Assembly: GCA_014649555.1 (NCBI GenBank)
Contig: BMTG01000001.1
Span: 868,001 to 932,000 of the forward strand
Origin: Streptomyces globisporus
GTDB lineage: Bacteria > Actinomycetota > Actinomycetes > Streptomycetales > Streptomycetaceae
Direction: 5' to 3'
Length of the DNA stretch: 64,000 nucleotides
The notes below the pieces were generated by a model that was given only the letters and a program-made list of their open reading frames with translations, searched no databases and had not been told where the DNA came from. Positions 1-8,713 of the stretch are shown here, piece after piece. The position numbers and the translations under genes are program-made. Position 1 is the first letter of the stretch; every line of letters starts with the position of its first letter.

Positions 1-1167
1 TCGGTCATCTACGCCTCCGGCGGCACCGGCAAGTTCTTCAAGGTGACGTCGAACGCGCACACCCTGACCGGTGACGGCCAGGCCGCCTGCTACCGGCGCG
101 GTCTGCCGCTGGAGGACATGGAGTTCTTCCAGTTCCACCCGACGGGCATCTGGCGCATGGGCATCCTGCTGACGGAGGGCGCCCGTGGTGAGGGCGGCAT
201 CCTCCGCAACAAGGACGGCGAGCGCTTCATGGAGAAGTACGCGCCGGTCATGAAGGACCTCGCGTCCCGTGACGTCGTCTCGCGCTCCATCTACACGGAG
301 ATCCGTGAGGGCCGCGGCTGCGGTCCCGCCGGTGACCACGTGTACCTGGACCTGACGCACCTGCCGCCGGAGCAGCTGGACGCCAAGCTCCCGGACATCA
401 CGGAGTTCGCGCGGACGTACCTCGGCATCGAGCCCTACACGGACCCGATCCCGATCCAGCCGACCGCGCACTACGCCATGGGCGGCATCCCGACCAACGT
501 CGAGGGCGAGGTGCTGGCCGACAACACCACCGTCGTCCCGGGCCTGTACGCCGCCGGCGAGGTCGCCTGTGTCTCCGTGCACGGCGCCAACCGCCTGGGC
601 ACCAACTCGCTGCTCGACATCAACGTCTTCGGCAAGCGCTCCGGCATCGCGGCCGCCGAGTACTCCGTGAAGAACGACTTCGTCGAGCTTCCCGAGAACC
701 CGGCCCAGCTGGTCCAGGACCAGGTCGAGCGGCTGCGCAACTCGACGGGCACGGAGCGGGTCGCCGAGCTGCGCACGGAGCTCCAGGAGTGCATGGACGC
801 CAACGTGATGGTGTTCCGCACCGAGCAGACCATCAAGACGGCGGTCGCCAAGATCGCCGAGCTGCGCGAGCGCTACCTGAACGTGTCCGTCCAGGACAAG
901 GGCAAGCGGTTCAACACCGACCTGCTGGAGGCCATCGAGCTGGGCAACCTGCTCGACCTGGCCGAGGTCATGGCGGTCTCCGCGCTCGCCCGCAAGGAGT
1001 CCCGCGGCGGTCACTACCGCGAGGACTACCCCAACCGCGACGACGTCAACTTCATGCGCCACACCATGGCGTACCGCGAGGTGGCCGCCGACGGCGTCGA
1101 GTCGATCCGGCTCGACTACAAGCCGGTCGTGACGACCCGCTACCAGCCGATGGAGCGTAAGTACTGA
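1..1167 (+). CDS. sdhA: Succinate dehydrogenase flavoprotein subunit (5' end outside window)
   Basis: Flavoprotein of complex II. It oxidises succinate to fumarate on FAD and passes the electrons to SdhB at the cytoplasmic face of the membrane. The frame is open from base 1, so the N-terminal FAD-binding part and the true start lie upstream. The 388 residues present include the family segment HGANRLGTNSLLD near residue 193 of the fragment and RKESRGGHYREDYP towards the C-terminus, both typical of SdhA/FrdA. The stop codon overlaps the sdhB start (ATGA), so the genes are probably translationally coupled. The membrane-anchor genes are expected upstream, outside the window. Confidence 0.97.
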   Translation, partial: SVIYASGGTGKFFKVTSNAHTLTGDGQAACYRRGLPLEDMEFFQFHPTGIWRMGILLTEGARGEGGILRNKDGERFMEKYAPVMKDLASRDVVSRSIYTEIREGRGCGPAGDHVYLDLTHLPPEQLDAKLPDITEFARTYLGIEPYTDPIPIQPTAHYAMGGIPTNVEGEVLADNTTVVPGLYAAGEVACVSVHGANRLGTNSLLDINVFGKRSGIAAAEYSVKNDFVELPENPAQLVQDQVERLRNSTGTERVAELRTELQECMDANVMVFRTEQTIKTAVAKIAELRERYLNVSVQDKGKRFNTDLLEAIELGNLLDLAEVMAVSALARKESRGGHYREDYPNRDDVNFMRHTMAYREVAADGVESIRLDYKPVVTTRYQPMERKY

Positions 1168-1934
1168 TGGCTACCCCGACCCTGGACAAGACCGACAACG
1201 CCGAGGCCGGCTTCGCCGACTCGCCGTTCATCACAGCCACGTTCCGGATCCGCCGCTTCAACCCCGAGGTGTCGGACGAGGTCCAGTGGCAGGACTTCCA
1301 GATCGAGATCGACCCGAAGGAGCGTGTCCTCGACGCCCTTCACAAGATCAAGTGGGAGCTCGACGGAACCCTGACGTTCCGCCGTTCCTGCGCCCACGGC
1401 ATCTGTGGTTCCGACGCGATGCGGATCAACGGCAAGAACAGGCTCGCCTGCAAGACGCTGATCAAGGACATCAACCCGGACAAGCCGATCACGGTGGAGG
1501 CCATCAAGGGCCTCACGGTCCTCAAGGACCTCGTGGTCGACATGGACCCGTTCTTCCAGGCGTACCACGACGTCATGCCCTTCCTCATCACCAAGGGGAA
1601 CGAGCCGACCCGCGAGCGTCTGCAGTCCCCCGAGGACCGCGAGCGGTTCGACGACACCACCAAGTGCATCCTGTGCGCCGCGTGCACGTCCTCGTGCCCG
1701 GTGTTCTGGAACGACGGCCAGTACTTCGGCCCGGCGGCGATCGTCAACGCGCACCGCTTCATCTTCGACTCGCGCGACGAGGCCGGCGAGCAGCGCCTGG
1801 AGATCCTCAACGACCGTGACGGCGTGTGGCGTTGCCGCACCACGTTCAACTGCACGGACGCCTGCCCGCGTGGCATCGAGGTCACCAAGGCGATCCAGGA
1901 GGTGAAGCGCGCGCTCATCACGCGTCGCTTCTGA
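1167..1934 (+). CDS. sdhB: Succinate dehydrogenase iron-sulfur subunit
   Basis: Electron-transfer subunit of complex II, 255 aa, full length for the family. All three cluster sites are visible: the plant-ferredoxin-type [2Fe-2S] cysteines around CAHGICGSD, then CILCAACTSSCP for the [4Fe-4S] cluster, and CTDACPRG for the [3Fe-4S] cluster that faces quinone. The ATG start overlaps the sdhA stop by 4 bases. A strong hairpin follows about 30 bases after the stop, so this is the end of the sdh operon. Confidence 0.97.
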   Translation: MATPTLDKTDNAEAGFADSPFITATFRIRRFNPEVSDEVQWQDFQIEIDPKERVLDALHKIKWELDGTLTFRRSCAHGICGSDAMRINGKNRLACKTLIKDINPDKPITVEAIKGLTVLKDLVVDMDPFFQAYHDVMPFLITKGNEPTRERLQSPEDRERFDDTTKCILCAACTSSCPVFWNDGQYFGPAAIVNAHRFIFDSRDEAGEQRLEILNDRDGVWRCRTTFNCTDACPRGIEVTKAIQEVKRALITRRF

Positions 1935-1962
1935 CCTTCCCGTAACTCCTGTTACGCCGACG

Positions 1963-2003
1963 GGCCCCGTCCCCGCAGCCTCACCGCTGCCGGGGGCGGG
2001 GCC
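1963..2003 (+). terminator. Terminator hairpin after sdhB
   Basis: Inverted repeat with 13-base arms (one G-T wobble) around a 15-base loop, starting GGCCCCG and ending CGGGGCC, directly after the sdh operon. No strong U-tract follows, which is usual in Streptomyces. Confidence 0.7.
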
Positions 2004-2076
2004 TGTTGCTGCACGGGGGCCCGTGCGGGCGGTACGGTTCAGCGGAGCTGAAGACCGAGAAGGAACGGGGATCGTC

Positions 2077-2676
2077 GTGAGCGAGCCGAATCCGTACGCG
2101 GACGACGCGTACAAGTGGGGCCCGCCCCAGCAGCCGGGCCACCAGCCCACTGTCGCGGACGGCCAGGCGTACGGCTATCCGAACCCGGGCGGCGCTCCGG
2201 CGTACGGCTATCCGCAGCCGCTGCCGGAGTCCGCGACCCAGCCGGGGCCGGGTTACGGGTACCCCCAGCACGGTCAGCCGACGATGCCCGGCCAGTACCT
2301 CCCGGTGCCGCAGGGCGTGCCGGGCCAGGGCGGGGTGCCGGTGCTGTCGATCGGCGACATCACCGTGATGAACGACGCGATCGTCACCCCGTCCGGGTCG
2401 ATGCCGCTCAAGGGCGCGGTCTGGACGGCGACGGACATGTCGCGTACGGAGGAGAAGATCCCGGCGCACGCGATCGTGCTGGCGATCATCTTCGCGCTGT
2501 TCTGCCTGATCGGGCTGCTGTTCCTGCTGATGAAGGAGAAGCGGACCACCGGCTTCGTGCAGGTCACGGTGACCAGTGGCGGCCGGCACCACTCCACGAT
2601 GATCCCGGCGATGGGCCCGCACACCTTCCCGGCGGTCATGGGCCAGCTCAACCAGGCCCGCTCCATGAGCATCTGA
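2077..2676 (+). CDS. Hypothetical single-pass membrane protein, Pro/Gly/Tyr-rich N-terminus
   Basis: A 199-residue protein of no recognised family. The first ~85 residues are rich in Pro, Gly, Tyr and Gln with AYGYP-like repeats, as in many actinobacterial membrane proteins. One strong membrane segment (AIVLAIIFALFCLIGLLFLL) lies at about residues 130-150 and is followed by a basic stretch. I chose the GTG at 2077 over an upstream ATG at 2023 because AAGGAACGGGG precedes it at ribosome-binding distance and the segment before it looks non-coding. It is followed 15 bases later by another hypothetical gene on the same strand, probably in one transcript. Confidence 0.75.
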   Translation: MSEPNPYADDAYKWGPPQQPGHQPTVADGQAYGYPNPGGAPAYGYPQPLPESATQPGPGYGYPQHGQPTMPGQYLPVPQGVPGQGGVPVLSIGDITVMNDAIVTPSGSMPLKGAVWTATDMSRTEEKIPAHAIVLAIIFALFCLIGLLFLLMKEKRTTGFVQVTVTSGGRHHSTMIPAMGPHTFPAVMGQLNQARSMSI

Positions 2677-2691
2677 GCCACGGGCCCGCCC

Positions 2692-3567
2692 ATGGCACGC
2701 TTCGCGCACACGGTCACCGTCGCGGCCCTGGACCGGGGCTGGTTCGAGGAGGCCGCCGGCGCGCTGGTGGACCTCCTCGACGCCTCCCGGGAGGGCCCGG
2801 GCGGATCGGTCGTGCTGGCGGACGGGCGGGCGGTGGAGGGCCTGCGGCTGCTGAAGGGGCGTCATCTGCGGTCGGGGGCGCGGTACGGGGAGGTCACGGC
2901 GGCGCCCGAGGGGGCCGGGAAGGCCGGTAGGGCCGCGGAGACGGCCGACGGCCCGGCGGCGCTCGCGTCCGGGGCGGGTGACTCCTCCACGACGCCCTCG
3001 TCCGTCGTCCTGCGCGCCTGGCGGCCGTCGCACTCCGTCGAGGTGGAGAGCCTCGTCGTGGAGGACGGCATGTCCCTGAAGCTGGGGCTGCGGCTGACCG
3101 AGCCCCGCAGGCCCCGCTCGGTGGAGATCTCCCTGTCGGGGCATCAGCCCGGGGGTGGCTCGCTGTACCGCTTCTCGGGGCGCGGCAAGGCCGATCTGGC
3201 GGCCTGGTGGGCGGCGGTGGACCGGCTGCCCGGCGCTCCACCGGCCGTCCGGCCTCCGGTCTCCGGGCGGGCCGTGCACCGGCTGGCCAAGGCCCGTCTC
3301 GCCCTCACCCCGCGCCCGGCCGAGGACGGCTCGTGGCGGATCACCGTCGCGCTGAGCGTGCGCGGGCGGTGGCTGCTGCGGCCGGTGGGCGCGGTGGCCC
3401 TGCTCTTCGCCCGGGGCCCGGTGGAGCGGGGTCTGCGGGAGGCGGCGGAGAGCGCGGCCCGGGAGTGGAACACGGCGCTCGCGGAGCTGGCGCCGTTGCA
3501 CGGCGAGGCGTTGCGCGCGGAGATCGCTGACGCGCTGGTGAACCCGGACGGGCCCGAGGCCCTCTGA
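2692..3567 (+). CDS. Hypothetical protein
   Basis: 291 residues with good Streptomyces codon bias and no family that I recognise. No signal peptide is seen. The middle (about residues 75-105) is Ala/Gly/Ser-rich and probably a linker between two folded parts. The C-terminal part contains a moderately hydrophobic stretch (RWLLRPVGAVALLFARGP, about residues 226-243), which may associate with the membrane. It follows the preceding membrane protein by 15 bases on the same strand. The large palindrome that carries the next promoter begins 9 bases after its stop. Confidence 0.7.
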   Translation: MARFAHTVTVAALDRGWFEEAAGALVDLLDASREGPGGSVVLADGRAVEGLRLLKGRHLRSGARYGEVTAAPEGAGKAGRAAETADGPAALASGAGDSSTTPSSVVLRAWRPSHSVEVESLVVEDGMSLKLGLRLTEPRRPRSVEISLSGHQPGGGSLYRFSGRGKADLAAWWAAVDRLPGAPPAVRPPVSGRAVHRLAKARLALTPRPAEDGSWRITVALSVRGRWLLRPVGAVALLFARGPVERGLREAAESAAREWNTALAELAPLHGEALRAEIADALVNPDGPEAL

Positions 3568-3576
3568 CCGACCCCC

Positions 3577-3617
3577 GTAGCCCCCTTCTTGAACATGTTC
3601 AAGAAGGGGGCTACAGT
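3577..3617 (+). promoter_or_regulatory. Promoter overlapped by a 38-bp perfect palindrome (TetR-type operator)
   Basis: Bases 3577-3614 form a perfect 38-bp palindrome centred on TTGAACATGTTCAA (3589-3602). A consensus-like promoter overlaps it exactly: -35 TTGAAC at 3589-3594, a 17-base spacer, and -10 TACAGT at 3612-3617. A repressor bound at the palindrome would occlude RNA polymerase. It precedes the membrane protein/DCC/TetR operon, so the TetR at 4652 is the likely ligand. Its GC-rich outer arms could also terminate transcription from upstream. Confidence 0.75.
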
Positions 3618-3634
3618 CATGCCCAAGAGCAGTT

Positions 3635-3648
3635 TTGAACGCGTTCAA
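3635..3648 (+). promoter_or_regulatory. Second operator-like palindrome TTGAACGCGTTCAA
   Basis: Same half-sites as the palindrome at 3589-3602 (TTGAAC/GTTCAA around two bases), 46 bases further on, between the predicted transcription start and the start codon at 3662. This gives a two-operator arrangement around one promoter. Confidence 0.7.
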
Positions 3649-3661
3649 GGGAGGGTGGGGC

Positions 3662-4096
3662 ATGGACCTCACTGTTGTCGCGTACGTCATCTACCTGCTG
3701 ATCAGCGTGGCGCTCACCGTCTGGGTCGCCCGCACGCTCAGCCGCAACGGGCGGATCTTCCTCGCCGATGTGCTGCACGGGAACGAGAAGCTCGCCGACG
3801 CCGTGAACCACCTGCTGGTGGTCGGCTTCTATCTGGTGAACCTCGGGTTCGTCACGCTGTATCTGAAGAACGCCGGCGGGGTGGCCGACGCCCGCGAGCT
3901 GTTCGAGGCCCTCTCGGTGAAGGTCGGCGTCGTCCTGCTGGTGCTCGGCGTGATGCACCTGGGCAATGTGTGGGTGCTCAGCCGGATCCGCCGCCGCAGC
4001 GCCCTGGAGCGCGAGCAGACCCCGCCGGTCCCGCCGCAGGGCTGGACCCCGCCGGCGGCCCAGAGCCCCTGGACCGCTCCCGCGGCCGGCCGGTGA
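3662..4096 (+). CDS. Small integral membrane protein, first gene of TetR operon
   Basis: 144 residues with three predicted membrane segments: about residues 5-23 (VVAYVIYLLISVALTVWVA), 50-67 (LLVVGFYLVNLGFVTLYL) and 84-105 (KVGVVLLVLGVMHLGNVWVLS), then a Pro-rich cytoplasmic tail. I do not recognise a functional family. The ATG at 3662 is preceded by GGGAGGGTGGGG. The stop overlaps the next start as GTGA, so it is coupled to the DCC-family oxidoreductase. The operon is probably repressed by the TetR protein encoded third. Confidence 0.8.
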   Translation: MDLTVVAYVIYLLISVALTVWVARTLSRNGRIFLADVLHGNEKLADAVNHLLVVGFYLVNLGFVTLYLKNAGGVADARELFEALSVKVGVVLLVLGVMHLGNVWVLSRIRRRSALEREQTPPVPPQGWTPPAAQSPWTAPAAGR

Positions 4097-4641
4097 GCCC
4101 GGTGGCCGAGGCAGCGCCCACCGAGCCGGCGGACCGGGCGCCCGAGGCGGCGCCCACCGTGTCACCGGGCCAGGCGCCCGGGCCCACGGCCTCGCCGGGG
4201 CCCGCGCCGCACGCCGTCGCCTGGCCCGGCCCCGTACGGCGGCTCACCGTGCTCTACGACGCGCAGTGCCCGCTCTGCGTCCATCTGCGGGGCTGGCTCC
4301 AGCGGCAGCGGCAGCTCGTGCCGCTGGATCTCGTCCCGGCCGGATCGGCCGAGGCGCGGCGGCGGTTCCCGGAGCTGGACCATGCGGCGACGCTCCAGGA
4401 GATCACCGTGGTCGGCGATCTGGGGCAGGTCTACCGGGAGACGGCCGCCTGGATCGTCTGCCTGTGGGCATTGGCCGGGTACCGCGCCCGCGCCCACTGG
4501 CTGACCACCCCGGCCGGGCGGCCCTTCGCGCGGGGCACCGTGCTGGCCGCCGCCCGCTACCGCTCGATGGCGGTCCCACCCTGCGCGCCCGGGGCCCGCG
4601 AGTGCGCCGCCCCGCCCGGCGGCGGGTGGGGTCCCCGATAA
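4093..4641 (+). CDS. DCC family thiol-disulfide oxidoreductase (DUF393)
   Basis: 182 residues. After a ~50-residue Ala/Pro-rich leader comes the DUF393 signature LTVLYDAQCPLCVHLRGWL, with the CxxC redox pair of the thioredoxin-like DCC family. The downstream TAAWIVCLWALAGYRARAHW stretch also fits the family. Its substrate is unknown. The GTG start overlaps the previous stop by 4 bases (GTGA). Context suggests a small redox or membrane function de-repressed with its TetR regulator. Confidence 0.85.
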   Translation: MSPVAEAAPTEPADRAPEAAPTVSPGQAPGPTASPGPAPHAVAWPGPVRRLTVLYDAQCPLCVHLRGWLQRQRQLVPLDLVPAGSAEARRRFPELDHAATLQEITVVGDLGQVYRETAAWIVCLWALAGYRARAHWLTTPAGRPFARGTVLAAARYRSMAVPPCAPGARECAAPPGGGWGPR

Positions 4642-4651
4642 CCTTGGGCCC

Positions 4652-5401
4652 GTGGTGAAGGAAGAGAAGAACGTGCAGGAGAAAAGGCCGGCCAAGGCCG
4701 CGAAGAGCGAGCAGACCCGCACGCTGATTCTCGAAACGGCGCTCCGGCTCTTCGCGGAGCGGGGCTACGACCGGACGACCATGCGGGCCATCGCCCAGGA
4801 GGCGGGCGTCTCGGTCGGGAACGCCTACTACTACTTCTCCTCGAAGGAGCACCTGGTCCAGGGCTTCTACGACCGGATCGCCGACGAACACGCGACGGCG
4901 GTCCGGCCGGTGCTGGAGGGCGACCGGGATCTGACCGTACGGATCAGGGGCGTGCTGCTGGGCTGGCTGGACGTGGCGGAGCCGTACCACCGCTTCGCCG
5001 CCCAGTTCTTCAAGAACGCGGCCGATCCGGACAGCCCGCTCTCCCCGTTCTCGGAGGACTCGGCGGCCGCCCGCGACGCGGCGATCTCCATCCACGAGCG
5101 CTGCATCGCCGGGGCGGACGTCAAGAGCGACCCGGAACTGGCCCCACTGCTGCCGCAGTTGATGTGGCTGATGCAGATGGGTCTGGTGCTCTTCTGGGTG
5201 TACGACCGCAGCGAGGGCGCCGAGCGCAGCCGTCGGCTCGTCGAGCGCACCGCACCGATCGCCGCCCGGGCCATCGCGCTCTCCCGGTTCCGGGTGCTGC
5301 GCCCGCTGGTGCGGCAGGTCCACGGGCTGCTGGTGGAGTTCCTGCCGGGTGCCGACACGGGTACGGCGACGGCCGGGGCGGGGCCCCGGCCGTCGGACTG
5401 A
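4652..5401 (+). CDS. TetR family transcriptional regulator
   Basis: 249 residues. The N-terminal TetR helix-turn-helix covers about residues 20-70: TRTLILETALRLFAERGYD, then TTMRAIAQEAGVSVGNAYYY and FSSKEHLVQGFYD. The C-terminal ligand domain is of a common actinobacterial TetR type, with no ligand that I can infer. It is third in the operon that starts at 3662, 10 bases after the DCC gene. The paired TTGAAC-NN-GTTCAA palindromes at the operon promoter make it a likely autorepressor. Confidence 0.92.
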   Translation: MVKEEKNVQEKRPAKAAKSEQTRTLILETALRLFAERGYDRTTMRAIAQEAGVSVGNAYYYFSSKEHLVQGFYDRIADEHATAVRPVLEGDRDLTVRIRGVLLGWLDVAEPYHRFAAQFFKNAADPDSPLSPFSEDSAAARDAAISIHERCIAGADVKSDPELAPLLPQLMWLMQMGLVLFWVYDRSEGAERSRRLVERTAPIAARAIALSRFRVLRPLVRQVHGLLVEFLPGADTGTATAGAGPRPSD

Positions 5402-5417
5402 CGTCACACCACAGCGG

Positions 5418-5442
5418 TGCCCCCGGCCGGCGGCCGGGGGCA
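5418..5442. terminator. Bidirectional terminator hairpin
   Basis: Perfect 11-base arms (TGCCCCCGGCC and its complement) around a 3-base loop, in the short gap between the convergent TetR and substrate-binding-protein genes. Confidence 0.75.
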
Positions 5443-5447
5443 GACCG

Positions 5448-7001
5448 TCAGATCCAGGCCAGTTCCCACAGGCGCCACGTGCCGGTGCCGTCGGAGAGGT
5501 ACTGGGATCCCGCGACCTCGGACTTGGCGACGACGTAGTCCTTCTTCTGCCACAGCGGCAGCAGCGGGACGTCCTCGCCGACGAGCGCCTGCATCTCCTT
5601 GAAGTCGCCCGAGGTGCGGCTGCGGTCGCTGAACTGCTGCGTGGCGGCGATCAGCTGGTCCATCTTCTTGCTGGAGTAGCCGCTGTGCAGGACGTTGCCG
5701 GTGCCGACGAGCGGCTGGCTGAAGGTGTCGGGGTCCGGGAAGTCGGGGAACCAGCCGACGGTGTACATGTCGTACTTACCAGCCGCGTATTCCTTCTGGT
5801 ACTTCGTCCACTCCACGGCCTGGACCGAGACCTTGAACAGCCCGTCCTTCTCCAGCTGGCGGCGCAGCTCGGCGGTCTCCTTGGTGTACATGTCGCCCTC
5901 GCGGTAGGCGAAGTCGATGGCGACCGGCGTCTGCACCCCGGCCTGCTCCAGCATCTCCTTGGCGCGCGCCGGGTCGGAGGAGGGGTAGGCGTCGAAGAAC
6001 GGGGTGCTGTGCCCGATGTAGCCGGTGGGGATCAGCGAGTACAGCGGGTCGACGGTGCCCTGGTAGACGTTCCGGACCAGCGGCCCCCGGTCGAGGAGCG
6101 CGGCGACGGCCTGGCGGACCTTCTTCTTCCCGAACGGCGAGTCCTCCCGGGAGTTGAAGATGATGTTGCGGATCTCGGCGCTGGCCGCCTCGGTCACGCG
6201 CACGTCCGGGTCGTTGACGTTGAGGTCGGCGAGCGTCTCGGACGGCAGCTGGCGGTGGGCGATGTCCACCTCGTCGTTGTCCCAGGACGTCTGCAGTTCC
6301 TCGGAGGTCTTGAAGTAGCGGATGTTGACCGCTTCGCCGGTCTTCTTGAGCGCGCCCCGGTACTTCAGGTTCGGCACCAGCTCGGCGCTCTTCCCGGGCT
6401 CGTACGCCTTGAGGACGTACGGACCGGAACCGTCGACCTGGTTGCCCGCGCGGAGCTTGTCCCCGGGGTACTGGGTCGGGTCGACGATCGCCCCGGCTCC
6501 CGTCGCGATCTTCTGCGGGAAGGTCGCGTCCCGGCCGGACAGGTTGAACGTGATCGTGCGGCCCTCGGTCGACACCGACTTGAGCGTCGGGAAGAGACCC
6601 GCGGGGCCGACCTCCGACTTGATCCGGAAGATCCGGTCGAAGGAGTGCTTGACGTCCTCGGCGGTGATCTTGCGGCCGTTGGAGAAGGTCAGGTCGTCAC
6701 GGAGCTTGCACTGGTACGTCTGGAGCTTCTGCCCCACGAACCCGCAGCTCTCGGCGGCGTCCGGTTCCGGCGTGACGGCGTTGGGCTTGAACGTCATCAG
6801 CGACTGGTAGATGTTGCTGTAGATCGCCCAGGAGCCGGCGTCGTAGGCGCCGGCCGGGTCGAGCGAGGTGACGACGTCCGACGTCCCGACCGTGATCGCG
6901 TCGTTCTTCGCCTCCCCCGACGGGAGCAGTTGCCAGGCACCGACGCCCGCTATGACCAATACCGCGAGAATCGCGAGAATCCGTACCCGGACCGACCGCA
7001 T
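5448..7001 (-). CDS. ABC transporter substrate-binding protein, family 5 (peptide/nickel type)
   Basis: 517 residues of the SBP_bac_5 family (DppA/OppA-like), which bind oligopeptides or similar ligands outside the membrane. The N-terminus is a basic stretch plus hydrophobic helix (ILAILAVLVIAGVGAWQLL) without a lipobox cysteine, so it is anchored or Sec-secreted rather than a classical lipoprotein. Family features include GTSDVVTSLDPAGAYD near the N-terminus and TVGWFPDFPDPDTFSQPL in the second lobe. The ATG at 7001 has GGGAGAG upstream; an upstream in-frame start lacks this. No permease or ATPase genes adjoin it, so it is an orphan binding protein. Confidence 0.88.
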   Translation of the reverse strand: MRSVRVRILAILAVLVIAGVGAWQLLPSGEAKNDAITVGTSDVVTSLDPAGAYDAGSWAIYSNIYQSLMTFKPNAVTPEPDAAESCGFVGQKLQTYQCKLRDDLTFSNGRKITAEDVKHSFDRIFRIKSEVGPAGLFPTLKSVSTEGRTITFNLSGRDATFPQKIATGAGAIVDPTQYPGDKLRAGNQVDGSGPYVLKAYEPGKSAELVPNLKYRGALKKTGEAVNIRYFKTSEELQTSWDNDEVDIAHRQLPSETLADLNVNDPDVRVTEAASAEIRNIIFNSREDSPFGKKKVRQAVAALLDRGPLVRNVYQGTVDPLYSLIPTGYIGHSTPFFDAYPSSDPARAKEMLEQAGVQTPVAIDFAYREGDMYTKETAELRRQLEKDGLFKVSVQAVEWTKYQKEYAAGKYDMYTVGWFPDFPDPDTFSQPLVGTGNVLHSGYSSKKMDQLIAATQQFSDRSRTSGDFKEMQALVGEDVPLLPLWQKKDYVVAKSEVAGSQYLSDGTGTWRLWELAWI

Positions 7002-7273
7002 TGCCGTGCTCTCCCTTACCAGCCCCACCTCGGCGGTCGCGTTTGTGACGCGCACGTCGCCGCATGTTCGCGCTTACCCAATCACACGATTTTCACATCT
7101 GGAAGAGTAAATGGTGCACTCACAGCCTTTTATTGGACACGTGCGGGAAGCCCTGTCCGAAAAGGCTGTTTCCTGCCTTCCACCTGCGGGTTTCCGTAGC
7201 TGACGGTGACGCTTCGGTGTGGATTTCATGATGGCGGGCCGGAGCGTTCCGGACCGTCGCACCCGCAACGCGA
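7002..7273. other. Intergenic region, relatively AT-rich
   Basis: 272 bases between two genes on the minus strand. Bases ~7075-7140 are clearly more AT-rich than the surroundings and probably hold the promoter of the substrate-binding-protein gene. I see no gene and no clear hairpin. Confidence 0.4.
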
Positions 7274-8689
7274 CTACGCCTGACGGGAGGCCAGTTCCAC
7301 GACCGTGATGTCGGACGGGGCGCCGACCCGGACGGGCGGGCCCCAGGCGCCCGCGCCGCGCGAGACGAAGAGCTGGGTGTCGCCGTACCGTTCGAGGCCG
7401 GCGACCGTGGGGTTGGCCAGCTCGGCGAGGTAGTTCCCGGGCCAGAGCTGACCGCCGTGGGTGTGGCCGGAGAGCTGCAGGTCGACACCGTGCTCGACGG
7501 CGTCGTGGATGACGACCGGCTGGTGCGCCATCAGGACCGCGGCGCGGCCCCGGTCCCGGTCGCCCAGAGCGCGGCCGAAGTCGGGCCCCTGTCCCTCGGT
7601 CTCGCCCGCGATGTCGTTGACGCCGGCGAGGTCGAAGCCCTCGATCTCGACCCGGGCGTTCTCCAGCGGGACGAGCCCGAGTTCGCGGACGTGATCGACC
7701 CACTGCTCGGCGCCGGAGAAGTACTCGTGGTTGCCGGTGACGAAGTAGCTGCCGTGCCGGGCGCGCAGGCCGGCCAGCGGTTCGGCGGCGGAGCCGAGGT
7801 CCGCGACGGACCCGTCGACGAGGTCGCCGACGACGGCGACCAGGTCGGGCGAGGTCGCGTTGATCGTGTCGACGATCCGGCGGGTGTGGGCGCGGCCGAG
7901 GATCGGGCCGATGTGGATGTCGCTGACCACGGCGATCCGGAAGCCGTGGGCGGCGCGGGGCAGTTTGGCCAGCGGGACGGTGATCCGCCGGACGCTCGGC
8001 CCGCGCAGCACGCCGTATGCGCCGTACCCGACGGTCGCGAGCCCGGCGGCGGCCGCCGCGCCGCCGACGACCCGGGAGACGAAGAGCCGGCGGGAGGGCT
8101 GGGGGACGAGGGCGGGCGCGGGGGTGGTGCCGGGCGGGGCAGAGGCGGTGGCCGCCGCTTCCGCTTCCGGTTCCGCCACCGGGTCGGGAGCGTCGCATGC
8201 CGTACGCGCCACCGCTTCCGGCGGGGCGGAGACCCCGGTCGATCCGGACGTCACGAGCTTCTCGGTACGGGGGCGGGTCTCGTCCGGGACCTCCGTGGGG
8301 GTGCCGGACGTCTCCGCGGGGGTTCCGGAAGCCGTTCCGCTTTCCGCCCCGGTCCGCGCCGCGTCACGCCGGGCGAGGACCCGCAGGAGCACCGGGCGTA
8401 CGACCTCGCCCACGAGCAGCGCCAGCGTCAGGTAGAGCAGGCAGGCCAGCCACAGGAAGCCCGGCCAGGCCAGCACCTGCTGGAGCCAGAAGGGGGCGCC
8501 CACCCGGCCGGACGTCATGGCGCCGACACTCAGCAGGGGCAGGACGAAGGCGGCGACGGTGCCCGCCCGGCGCAGCCGGCTGCCGGGCGCCGTCGTGTCA
8601 CCGACGAAGCGCCGCCACACGTACCGGTGCACGGCGCCGAGCAGCGCCAGCACCACGAGCCCCACCAGAGCGAAGACCACTGCAGCCAT
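7274..8689 (-). CDS. Membrane-anchored metallophosphoesterase
   Basis: 471 residues. About four N-terminal membrane segments span residues 1-115, followed by a long Thr/Pro/Glu-rich linker. A further hydrophobic segment (VVGGAAAAAGLATVGYGAYG) precedes the catalytic domain. The calcineurin-like phosphoesterase motifs are all present: SDIHIGP, GDLVDG, GNHEYF, LMAHQPV and GHTHGGQ, which bind two metal ions. It is a YkuE/YaeI-like outward-facing phosphoesterase; the substrate is unknown. It lies 24 bases downstream of the small membrane protein at 8714-8959 on the same strand, probably in one operon. A GGGGAAG ribosome-binding site supports the ATG at 8689. Confidence 0.9.
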   Translation of the reverse strand: MAAVVFALVGLVVLALLGAVHRYVWRRFVGDTTAPGSRLRRAGTVAAFVLPLLSVGAMTSGRVGAPFWLQQVLAWPGFLWLACLLYLTLALLVGEVVRPVLLRVLARRDAARTGAESGTASGTPAETSGTPTEVPDETRPRTEKLVTSGSTGVSAPPEAVARTACDAPDPVAEPEAEAAATASAPPGTTPAPALVPQPSRRLFVSRVVGGAAAAAGLATVGYGAYGVLRGPSVRRITVPLAKLPRAAHGFRIAVVSDIHIGPILGRAHTRRIVDTINATSPDLVAVVGDLVDGSVADLGSAAEPLAGLRARHGSYFVTGNHEYFSGAEQWVDHVRELGLVPLENARVEIEGFDLAGVNDIAGETEGQGPDFGRALGDRDRGRAAVLMAHQPVVIHDAVEHGVDLQLSGHTHGGQLWPGNYLAELANPTVAGLERYGDTQLFVSRGAGAWGPPVRVGAPSDITVVELASRQA

Positions 8690-8713
8690 CCGAGCTTCCC
8701 CATGTTCCCGTCG

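Noticed and set aside
3589-3648. LexA SOS box or Rex site for the TTGAAC/GTTCAA palindromes
   Set aside because: The actinobacterial SOS box needs GAAC-N4-GTTC and Rex sites read TGTGAAC-type; here the spacer is 2 bases and flanks differ.
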